8,992 bases of DNA from Anaerolineae bacterium (GTDB lineage Bacteria; Chloroflexota; Anaerolineae; 4572-78; NAK82), in the NCBI GenBank assembly GCA_030598425.1, contig JAUVPY010000069.1, positions 1 to 8,992 of the forward strand, read 5' to 3'. Under the pieces are notes generated by a model. The model had not been told where the DNA came from and ran no database searches. It saw nothing but the letters and a program-made list of their open reading frames with translations. Position 1 is the first letter of the stretch, and the number at the start of each line of letters is the position of its first letter. The position numbers and the translations under genes are program-made. Shown here piece by piece: positions 1-6,658 of the stretch.

Positions 1-3000
1 GACGGTGAACGCCTATTCATTCTGGAAAACGACGATGCGAGGATCGTCCTCCGTGCCCTGGACGTAGATGGCGACCCCCTGCAAAAGCCAGCTCCCGTCC
101 CGCTGACTGATAATGCCTACAGCGACTTACCCCTCGCCTTTGATGGGCAAACCGTATTCATCGCCGGAGGCGACTTCGACGATTATAGATTGGACACCTA
201 TAGCTTGCCAAATCTGACGCTCTCGGAGAGCCTGCCTCTTGCAAACAAACCCTATGATCTGGACGTTGATCCCACGACCGGGCTGCTTTACGCCCCTTAC
301 AGCAGTTGGAGTAGCTACATCCAGGCAATTGATCCCCTCAGCGGCCCGGAGGAGATTATCTATACGGCCCGCACAATCCGCGACGCCCTGGCCGACCCGG
401 CGGAGGGCCGTCTGTATGCGCTGGATGATGGTGGCACGCTGTACGTGTTGAGCCTGGACGACTACAGCCAGATCGCCAGTGTGGAAACCGGCTTCGATAT
501 CCTGGGGGGTAGCAGCACCGGATATGGCGAATTGTCCCACGACCCGAGCCGGAACCGCCTCTACATCGGCGGTGACCTGGTGCGTGTCATAGACACCGAC
601 TCGCTTGAGGTGGTGGCTCACCTGGATGGGCGCGGGCAGATCACCCCCGATCCGAGTAGCGACCGGCTGTATCTGACATCGCCCTGCATGTGCCGACTGG
701 AGCAGTGTAACACCCTCATCCTTAGCGCTAAGACACTAACCGGCACCGAAACCATCTTCCCGCCCGAAGACCCCATGACGGCTCCGTGCGTGGTAGCCAC
801 CCGTCTTGACTCCGAAAACCAGCTGCTGTACGCTATGATCTACAACGGCACACCTGGTTCGAACAGCGGCGATTATTACACCATCTTCGACGTGTCCGAC
901 CAGCCTGAAGAACTCTATACAGCCTTTGACATCAGCTACGGCGATGTGGCGCTGGACCCTTTCGACGCGCGCGCTTTTGCGCCCCGTTACCGCATTAACC
1001 GCTCGTTCATCCACCGCTTCGAGACTGCGGACGAGGCTATCACCCAGACTCTGACGCTGGTTGGCGCACACGGACAATTGGCCTACGATCCTGAGCACGA
1101 CCGTCTCTATGCCGTGCAGAAGGACGCACTGCCCGTCTTCGACGGTGAATTGGCCCTGTTAGCCGAAACCAGCCTCCCGAAGGAATTTGATCTGCTCACC
1201 TTTGATCCCCAAGGACAGCGTCTTTACCTGGGAGGCCCTGACGGGAACTTACTGGTCGTGGCGACCAGTGGCGGGGACCTGGAACCTCCGCCCCCCGCCC
1301 TTTCCACCAGCGACCGGCCGCAAATCAAAAAGGTCAGCGCCGCTCATGATGGTACGCTCTTCGGCGTGTACGACCTGCGCCTCTACCGCTCACCTGACGG
1401 CGGTCAAAGCTGGGAGTTGCTGGGAACCGGCCTGCCCGGCAGGCCGGTGGGCGACCTGGCCATCTCGCCCGCGTACGACGACGATGGTACCTTGCTGGCC
1501 GGGCTGTGGGATTTTGGCTTTGGGGGAGGGCTGTATCGCTCTGTGGATGGCGGCGACACCTGGCGCCCCACGACCCGGGGTCTGACAGACCTGGAAGTTC
1601 TGCAGATCACCTTCTCGCCCACCTTCACCCGCGACGAGACAGTGTTCCTGACCACCCTTGATCATGGTCTCTTCCGCTCCGCCGATGGCGGCGACACATG
1701 GACCTCGCTGGCTGGCGGCTACGCGGCCGACGAGTACGACCGGGAGGTCGTTCATCTGGCCGTCTCACCCACCTTCACCGATGACAAATTGGTTATCATC
1801 AGCAAAGACCACGTGCTACGCTCCACGGACGGCGGTCAAAGCTGGGAGGACACCGGCGCGCCGGGCGGCCTGCTAGCTTTCTCGCCTCCCCGAAGGGAAC
1901 CCACGGGCAACTTCGCGAGCGACGGTTTGGTCTTAAACTCAGGGCGCTGGCGCAGCACCGACGGAGGAAAGACGTGGGAACCAGCCGCCGTCGGACGCGA
2001 GCCCGGAACGGCGCAAAACCTCTTCTTCTCGCCGACCTTCCCCGACGACCAGACTGCCTATCTCCTGCTGCGGCCGGATTCGGGCACCTCGCTTGGTCTG
2101 CAACGCTCAGTGGACGCTGGTCGTTCCTGGGAGTCGCTCCTGGGCGGGCTGCCAGCTGATTTTGAAATCGCCTGGGCCACGCTCTTGCCGAACGGTGAAT
2201 TGCACCTCACCGCCGCGGACGGGTCGAGCGCGACTGTGGCGGCAGACCAACTGGATTGGGGCAGACTCCCCGTCGATATCGCCCAGCTTGAGCTGCAAGC
2301 TCTGGCAATCGCCCCTGAAGACACAATCTTTGTGGCCAACAGCGGCGCTGGCGTGTTTAAGTCGATGGATGAGGGACGTAGCTGGACCGAGACCAACTTC
2401 CCTGCCCGCGCCGATGGAGTCCTGCGAACGGCTCAACTTGCCGTTACCGATGATGGCACCTTATTCGCGACGGCAGGTCCGGTGGTTGCCCGCAGCACCG
2501 ACAGCGGTGAAACCTGGATGTACCTTGACGGCCTGCCCGTCGGGTTTGAGATTGCTTCGTTAGCGGTATCCCCCAACTTCGCCCAGGACGGCACCCTCGT
2601 GGTCGGAGGAAACTATCGTGACAACCAGATTTTGCGCTCCGCCGACGGTGGCGAGAGCTGGGAGTCTGTCTTTGATGGGTCAGCCACCGATATCGAATAC
2701 GCCTCAGACCTGAGTGCGCTGGCTTTCTCACCGGACTTCGCCAAAGATGGGACGCTCTACGCCTGGCTGCAAGAGGGTGGGCTGCTGCGCTCCACCGATG
2801 GTGGTCTGAGCTGGGAACTGGCGGCAGAGAGTGATTATTATGGTCAAACCCTGGCCCCTTCTCCGGCGGGGGATCGGCTTTATCTAGGCGCACTGGGGGG
2901 GAACATACTGGTTACGGAGGACGGAGGGAAGAAATGGCTTGACCTGAGCCAGAATATCCCCGACGACCGCACCTGGAGCACTGCCCTGGCCTTTGGCGAG

Positions 3001-3786
3001 GACGGCACCTTGTTCCTGGGGACCGATAAGGGGGTCTACCATTCACTGGATGAAGGACGAACCTGGGCACGGGCCAGCGCCGGACTGCCTCAGCGCCCAA
3101 GCGATGGAACACCCCAGTCCGTGCGCGCCCTGCGCTTCCACGACGGGCGGCTGTACGCAGCCCTGGTTGACGGTGGCCTCTTTGTCTCGGATGACCTGGG
3201 TGAAACGTGGCGCAGCACCTTGACGGAGCGACCCGCCTCACCTGTGGAGAGGTCACCGACCCCCACGCCCAGCCCTCGAACGTTAAGTGTGCCTTCCCCG
3301 CAGACACCCACTCCGCAGCCATCGGTCACACCCACGGACTGCCCCTTGCGGCCCGATCACTTCGCCGACCTTTGGACCGAACGCGTCGCACAACTGGGCT
3401 GGCCGGTCGTTTCTTACACTCTGCCGATGGCCGAACAAAGCTTCGAAGGGGGCTGGATGTTCTGGCGCAGCGACACATCCGAGATCTATGCGCTGCCTCT
3501 GGCCAAGCCCTACGGCCGTTTCGACGACACGTGGGACGAGAGCCAGCCGGTCTACTCCTGCCCCGAACTCGCCCCTTCTCAGACGCCTCCAACCCCCCAG
3601 CGCGGCTTTGGCCTGGTGTGGTGCAATGAACCCCTGGTGCGCGAAGGCCTGGGGGATGCTGCCAGTTCAGAACGCCTCTTCGAGGCCACGCTTCAGGAAT
3701 TTGACTCGGGGTTGATTTTCAGCACGGACCAGGGCGTGACCTATATTCTGGAGAGCCAGTCGAATGGATGGGAGCGGTTGGAGTGA
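1..3786 (+). CDS. Large beta-propeller protein: YVTN-like region, 13 Asp-box repeats, T/P linker, LGFP-like C-terminus (5' partial)
   Basis: The frame is open from base 1 to TGA at 3784-3786, so 1261 residues are visible and the true start and any signal peptide lie to the left. The TTG at base 190 is internal to propeller sequence. Residues about 1-430 hold YVTN/WD-like blades with recurring 'DP...RLY' motifs (for example DPAEGRLYAL, DPSRNRLYIG, DPEHDRLYAV). Residues 461-1070 carry thirteen Asp-box repeats of the form S-x-D-x-G-x-x-W (RSPDGGQSW, RSVDGGDTW, RSADGGDTW and so on), as in BNR/sortilin-type propellers. A Thr/Pro/Ser-rich linker follows (about 1076-1113), then a C-terminal domain with two LG...F-GG-W/Y half-repeats. 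The linker and architecture suggest an exported or surface protein. Asp boxes are structural, so no enzymatic role is implied. Asp-box families include sialidases, plant HCF136-like factors and Vps10 proteins; no sialidase Arg triad could be assigned. The gene is convergent with the corrinoid cassette and probably unrelated to it. Confidence 0.9.
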   Translation, partial: DGERLFILENDDARIVLRALDVDGDPLQKPAPVPLTDNAYSDLPLAFDGQTVFIAGGDFDDYRLDTYSLPNLTLSESLPLANKPYDLDVDPTTGLLYAPYSSWSSYIQAIDPLSGPEEIIYTARTIRDALADPAEGRLYALDDGGTLYVLSLDDYSQIASVETGFDILGGSSTGYGELSHDPSRNRLYIGGDLVRVIDTDSLEVVAHLDGRGQITPDPSSDRLYLTSPCMCRLEQCNTLILSAKTLTGTETIFPPEDPMTAPCVVATRLDSENQLLYAMIYNGTPGSNSGDYYTIFDVSDQPEELYTAFDISYGDVALDPFDARAFAPRYRINRSFIHRFETADEAITQTLTLVGAHGQLAYDPEHDRLYAVQKDALPVFDGELALLAETSLPKEFDLLTFDPQGQRLYLGGPDGNLLVVATSGGDLEPPPPALSTSDRPQIKKVSAAHDGTLFGVYDLRLYRSPDGGQSWELLGTGLPGRPVGDLAISPAYDDDGTLLAGLWDFGFGGGLYRSVDGGDTWRPTTRGLTDLEVLQITFSPTFTRDETVFLTTLDHGLFRSADGGDTWTSLAGGYAADEYDREVVHLAVSPTFTDDKLVIISKDHVLRSTDGGQSWEDTGAPGGLLAFSPPRREPTGNFASDGLVLNSGRWRSTDGGKTWEPAAVGREPGTAQNLFFSPTFPDDQTAYLLLRPDSGTSLGLQRSVDAGRSWESLLGGLPADFEIAWATLLPNGELHLTAADGSSATVAADQLDWGRLPVDIAQLELQALAIAPEDTIFVANSGAGVFKSMDEGRSWTETNFPARADGVLRTAQLAVTDDGTLFATAGPVVARSTDSGETWMYLDGLPVGFEIASLAVSPNFAQDGTLVVGGNYRDNQILRSADGGESWESVFDGSATDIEYASDLSALAFSPDFAKDGTLYAWLQEGGLLRSTDGGLSWELAAESDYYGQTLAPSPAGDRLYLGALGGNILVTEDGGKKWLDLSQNIPDDRTWSTALAFGEDGTLFLGTDKGVYHSLDEGRTWARASAGLPQRPSDGTPQSVRALRFHDGRLYAALVDGGLFVSDDLGETWRSTLTERPASPVERSPTPTPSPRTLSVPSPQTPTPQPSVTPTDCPLRPDHFADLWTERVAQLGWPVVSYTLPMAEQSFEGGWMFWRSDTSEIYALPLAKPYGRFDDTWDESQPVYSCPELAPSQTPPTPQRGFGLVWCNEPLVREGLGDAASSERLFEATLQEFDSGLIFSTDQGVTYILESQSNGWERLE
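1381..3210 (+). repeat. Array of thirteen Asp-box (BNR) coding repeats
   Basis: The translated array runs from LYRSPDGGQSW to LFVSDDLGETW, with one S/T-x-D-x-G-x-x-W motif every 35-60 residues. Most copies keep DGG and the terminal Trp. Degenerate copies have D-A-G, D-E-G, D-S-G or D-L-G, and one has K-K-W (TEDGGKKW). At least two copies share an exact 21-bp stretch (1396-1416 and 1828-1848), which points to internal duplication or gene conversion. Thirteen boxes would supply blades for about two six- or seven-bladed propellers. Confidence 0.85.
3340..3783 (+). other. C-terminal LGFP-like domain of the propeller protein
   Basis: After the T/P/S linker (3226-3339) the last 148 residues contain two related half-repeats. 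The first runs from LGWPV through FEGGWMFWRSDTSEIYAL to FDDTW. The second runs from VREGLGDAAS through QEFDSGLIF and TYILES to the final GWERLE. This 'LG-x-P ... F-x-GG-x-M-x-W ... I-Y-x-L ... W' pattern resembles LGFP-like repeats seen, from memory, at the ends of secreted Chloroflexota proteins, where cell-wall or glycan binding is usually proposed. Three Cys residues (in DCPLRP, YSCPEL, VWCNEP) could form a disulfide after export. The assignment rests on motif memory only. Confidence 0.45.
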
Positions 3787-3814
3787 GAGCATCCCGCGAT
3801 ATTGTAGATATGAG

Positions 3815-3857
3815 CCAGGTGCTGTCACGGCAAGCCGCGCTTCGAGACAAGACCTGG
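3815..3857. terminator. Weak nested hairpin in the convergent gap, possible bidirectional terminator
   Basis: CCAGGT (3815-3820) pairs with ACCTGG (3852-3857). Inside it, TGTC (3823-3826) can pair with GACA (3846-3849) and CGGC (3828-3831) with GCCG (3834-3837). It lies between the TGA of the propeller gene (3786) and the TGA of the leftward reactivation gene (3859), where a shared terminator would be expected. There is no T-run on either strand, so an intrinsic terminator is not well supported; it may only be a structured 3' end. Confidence 0.25.
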
Positions 3858-3858
3858 A

Positions 3859-4131
3859 TCAAGCCGGAGTATGTTGGCCGTGAGGCCGCAGACGCTGGTA
3901 GGCGCAGCGATCTTTGATGGTGCAGAAGTCGCAGTTCGAGGCCCCTTCGACGCCCACCGGCTGGGAGCCAATGCCCAGGATCAGTGAAAGAGACTTGACG
4001 GGCGACATAACCATAGAGGGGCTGAGTGACACCTTGATCTGGCTGGCGTCCAGCAACGAAAAAATCACCGCTTGATCCTCAACTGACCACACCGACTCGC
4101 CGGGAGAGAGGGGTGCGCTGATGTGGTATCT
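3859..4131 (-). pseudogene. C-terminal part of B12-reactivation-family protein, downstream of an in-frame TAG
   Basis: This continues the gene at 4132-4569 in exactly the same frame, immediately after a TAG codon at 4134-4132, and ends in TGA at 3861-3859. The 90 residues start RYHISAPLSPGES and contain S-P-G, then W-S-V-E-D-Q, a 'V-x-L-S-P-S-M-V-M-S-P-V-K-S-L-S' stretch and a terminal C-x2-C-x5-C (CDFCTIKDRC). These match the second half of stand-alone proteins related to the AdoMet-binding reactivation domain of B12-dependent methionine synthase (R-x-S-P-G-Y ... W-P-L-x-x-Q ... P-x-K-S-x-S). The usual Arg and Tyr flanking SPG appear as Pro and Glu here. A GTG at 4092-4090 could restart translation but would omit the SPG segment. 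The C-terminal cysteines might bind an Fe-S cluster or zinc (inference). Whether this part is translated depends on how the TAG is read. Confidence 0.7.
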
Positions 4132-4569
4132 CTACTCCTTGGCCTCACCCTCAAGCCAAAGGCACAGTTGCTGTCGAACCATATCCACAGCCCAGGCAGC
4201 CATGTCATTCAAGACCAGTGCCTTAAAGAGTTGTCTCGCCTGCTGCGCCTCCTCGATCAGCCGATCCACCGCCGAGCCGACGCTGCAAACGGCCACGATC
4301 AGTTCCTCCGCGCCGCCGACCACCGAGACAACCGGCCCGCCTCCGATCCGCACTCCGTTGGCCAGCACCAGTTTGTCGTGAAGGAACTTCTGTATCGGGA
4401 AGCGATCCCAACAGGCCACCGGTTCGATAGATTCCTCGATCTCTTTCAGCGCCGCTTGAAACGTATCAAGTTTGCCAGGGTTCTTCAATAAGCGACCGAA
4501 CGAGTCGCCCATAAGGGCCATGTATTCTTTTTCGTCAACAGAGATAGACCAATCGCGTTTAATGTACAT
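4132..4569 (-). CDS. N-terminal part of B12-dependent methionine synthase activation-domain-like protein, ends at in-frame TAG
   Basis: ATG at 4569 opens 145 codons ending in TAG (4134-4132). The family features are a short alpha/beta N-terminal region with 'FLHDKLVLANGVRIGG', then 'GAEELIVAVCSVGSAVDRLIEEA', where family members typically have 'gaee-v-l-v-x-T-i-G-x-x-l-e', and 'KALVLNDMAAWAVDMV' (family 'l-a-x-x-l-D-x-x-g-x-x-a-v'). Alone it lacks the SPG and KSxS elements, which follow in frame beyond the TAG; both parts together make 236 positions, the usual size of the stand-alone family. Related proteins bind AdoMet and help return Co(II) corrinoid to an active methylated or reduced state. 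It is the last gene of the cassette, 99 bases after the RACo-like gene. A GGTGGAG at 4588-4582 lies 12 bases before the ATG, a rather long spacing. It could be a pseudogene, a sequencing error or a recoded amber gene. Confidence 0.75.
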   Translation of the reverse strand: MYIKRDWSISVDEKEYMALMGDSFGRLLKNPGKLDTFQAALKEIEESIEPVACWDRFPIQKFLHDKLVLANGVRIGGGPVVSVVGGAEELIVAVCSVGSAVDRLIEEAQQARQLFKALVLNDMAAWAVDMVRQQLCLWLEGEAKE

Positions 4570-4668
4570 ATCTCGTAACTACTCCACCAACCCTTGCCAG
4601 GAACGGTAGTCCCGGCTCTAGGGACAAACCGGTGCCACAAAAGCCCACGACTAAGCAGTTACCATATC

Positions 4669-6495
4669 TCATACCAACTGGACGTATGGCCTTAGCTGGC
4701 AACTGCGAGCAAAAACCTTGGAGAAATCTGGATACTTGGCCAGCTCAACGTAGTTGACGCGCGAGCACAGGGCCTGCGCTTCAGTTCGCACCTTGTTTGA
4801 TACCAGGGCCAGCTTGGCCCCCATACCGGCGGCGTTGCCCACCTGTTGGAACCGCTCCGGTGGCAAGGGTGGAAACATACCGATGGCCACCGCATTGGGC
4901 ACGTCGATGTAGCTCCCAAAGGCACCGGCGATGATGACCCTGTCAATCTCCTGCACAGAAATCCCGCTCTCGGCCATCAGCACCTGGATGCCAGTCTGGA
5001 TGGCGGCCTTGGCCAGTTGGATCTCACGTACATCGTGCTGGGTGACCGTGATCTCTTTGCGCCCCTCCTCACCGGCCAGGAGAAATACCGGTTGGTCGCC
5101 ATCCTGGCGCACCCGGGGATGCGAGCCCATCTCTATCCGGCCGTTGTCGTTTAGCACGTCCGCCAGGTGAAGCTGCGCCACGGCGTCCAGGATACCCGAT
5201 CCACATATGCCTGAGGCGGGGGCTCCTTCGATAGTCTGGTAGTAGACCTTTTCCGATGTGATGAGCACTCTCTCGATCGCCCCTCGGGTTGCTCGCGTCC
5301 CGTCGTGGATGTGATAGCCCTCAAAGGCAGGCCCGGAAGCGCAGGACAGGCTGGTTATCTCGTCTTCAGCCGTAATGAGTGAGATCTCGGTATTGGTCCC
5401 GACGTCTAATGCCAAGACGTGCTGATGGGACCATTCAGCGGCGGTGGCCATCAACATAGCCACGTGATCCGAGCCGACATACCCGGCGATATTCGGAGGC
5501 AGATGGACATACGCACCAGGCGCGAGGTCCAGGCTAAGGTCACGGGCTTTCAGATCCAGGTCGCCGCTGGAGGCTGCGACAAAGGGGGCCAAAGCCAGTT
5601 GACGGACCGGCAGACCCAAAAGCAGATGGTGCATGGCCGTGTTGCCCACCACCACCGCTTCGAGAATCTCTTCAGTCGCCGCGCCGATCTCGGCACATAG
5701 ATCCTCAGCCAATTGATTGAGCGCCTCGACGACGACCTCTGTCACCTTCTCACGCCCCGAAGGAGATTTCATAGCATAAGTGAGACGGCTTACGATGTCC
5801 TCCCCATAGTTGATCTGGGGGTTCATAAGCCCTTGGGCGGCCAGGGTTTTTCCGCTGTCCAAATCCACCAGATATCCGGCTATTTTTGTTGAGCCCAGGT
5901 CGACCGCCAACCCCAAGGGCTTGGAGCCAGGCCGGCTGATGGCGATCACTTCCCGGCCCTGGACGTGCGCAGTGCAGCGCCAATCCCAGTCGCGTAGCTT
6001 CTCGGACAGATCCCGAAGCAGGTCGATATCCACAACTTGAGCATCCAGACCCTGCGACTGATTGATATGCAGTAGCAGGTTTTCCGCATCGGCCTGGGAA
6101 AACGACAGAGACGGAGGATCAAGTTGGATGTCGACGTTGCGCAGGGACGGAGCAATGGAGACCCCGATCTCCAACCCCTCCACCTGGGTGCGCAGCGGGG
6201 TGCTCAGCGAGTCAGGTGGCACGCCCAGCTTACAATCCTCGAGGGGAAAGGTCATGCAGGTCAGCCGATAGCCGTCTTCGAGCTCACTTTGAGATAGGGC
6301 CTCCCTTTCAGCCAAGCCAGCTTCCGATACACGGCCGGCCAGTACCTGAACTTTGCATCGCTGGCAGACGCCAACCCCGCCACATAGATTGATCAGGTCC
6401 ACGCCGAGCTGGCGGGCCGCGTCCAGCAGCGACTCATCCGCCCGGCACGCGCCCCGACGGCCGACCGGCTCGAACTCTATCTGGTAGTAATCCAT
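4669..6495 (-). CDS. RACo-like ATP-dependent corrinoid protein reactivator ([2Fe-2S] ferredoxin plus ASKHA domain)
   Basis: This 608-residue protein matches the RACo/DUF4445 family (usually about 600-640 residues), which uses ATP and a low-potential electron to return an oxidised Co(II) corrinoid protein to Co(I). Residues 1-90 form a plant-type [2Fe-2S] domain with Cys38, Cys44, Cys47 and Cys80 (C-x5-C-x2-C-x32-C). A linker and small middle domain (about 100-190) lead into the ASKHA ATPase region. Its landmarks are phosphate loop 1 GLAVDLGSTKIAGYLVDLDSG (195-215, given without its last residue), VVVGNTAMHHLLLG (281-294), LALDVGTNTEISLI (361-374), SCASGPAFEGYHIHDG (384-399), GICGSGILDAV (429-439) and VIIAGAFGSYID (520-531). 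The ATG at 6495 gives the expected N-terminus directly before the ferredoxin fold, but no good Shine-Dalgarno is close to it; a GGGAAG lies about 28 bases away. It sits 163 bases after the methyltransferase, across a nested inverted repeat, and likely reactivates the corrinoid protein of this cassette. Confidence 0.93.
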   Translation of the reverse strand: MDYYQIEFEPVGRRGACRADESLLDAARQLGVDLINLCGGVGVCQRCKVQVLAGRVSEAGLAEREALSQSELEDGYRLTCMTFPLEDCKLGVPPDSLSTPLRTQVEGLEIGVSIAPSLRNVDIQLDPPSLSFSQADAENLLLHINQSQGLDAQVVDIDLLRDLSEKLRDWDWRCTAHVQGREVIAISRPGSKPLGLAVDLGSTKIAGYLVDLDSGKTLAAQGLMNPQINYGEDIVSRLTYAMKSPSGREKVTEVVVEALNQLAEDLCAEIGAATEEILEAVVVGNTAMHHLLLGLPVRQLALAPFVAASSGDLDLKARDLSLDLAPGAYVHLPPNIAGYVGSDHVAMLMATAAEWSHQHVLALDVGTNTEISLITAEDEITSLSCASGPAFEGYHIHDGTRATRGAIERVLITSEKVYYQTIEGAPASGICGSGILDAVAQLHLADVLNDNGRIEMGSHPRVRQDGDQPVFLLAGEEGRKEITVTQHDVREIQLAKAAIQTGIQVLMAESGISVQEIDRVIIAGAFGSYIDVPNAVAIGMFPPLPPERFQQVGNAAGMGAKLALVSNKVRTEAQALCSRVNYVELAKYPDFSKVFARSCQLRPYVQLV

Positions 6496-6542
6496 GGGCT
6501 CATACGGCAGCCACTCGGCTGCTTCCCTTTGATATGAAATTA

Positions 6543-6619
6543 TGACCGCCGACCGATGGCGGCCTGACTGCGACTCAAGTCGCTACTACAGCAGCAGGCC
6601 TCGCTTCGATCGGCGGTCA
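6543..6619. repeat. Nested three-level inverted repeat between methyltransferase and reactivator genes
   Basis: Three concentric pairs are visible. TGACCGCCGA (6543-6552) pairs with TCGGCGGTCA (6610-6619), all 10 bases. GGCCTG (6561-6566) pairs with CAGGCC (6595-6600). GCGACT (6570-6575) pairs with AGTCGC (6578-6583) around a 2-base loop. All three stems are perfect and properly nested, so either strand could fold into one long interrupted hairpin. It lies in the leader of the RACo-like gene and after the methyltransferase stop. It could be a processing or attenuation structure that sets the ratio of reactivator to methyltransferase, or a dispersed palindromic repeat; GCGACT/AGTCGC palindromes are, from memory, frequent in Chloroflexota intergenic DNA. 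No T-run follows on the minus strand, so a simple terminator is unlikely. Confidence 0.6.
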
Positions 6620-6658
6620 AATCGGCCTATCAGGCAGGCTGGATGAGCGCCTGATTGT

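Noticed and set aside
190..192. TTG as start of the propeller gene
   Set aside because: The frame is open to base 1 and the upstream residues continue the propeller sequence (for example DGQTVFIAGGDFDD), so the start lies outside the window.
3859..4092. Independent small gene starting at GTG 4092
   Set aside because: It is in the same frame as the gene ending at the TAG, and conserved family residues lie between the TAG and this GTG, so it is part of one interrupted gene. Restart there is possible but not a separate gene.
4570..4668. Hairpin GTCCC/GGGAC (4609-4613 and 4621-4625) in the gap after the RACo-like gene
   Set aside because: Only 5 bp with a 7-base loop and no T-run; too weak to call a terminator.
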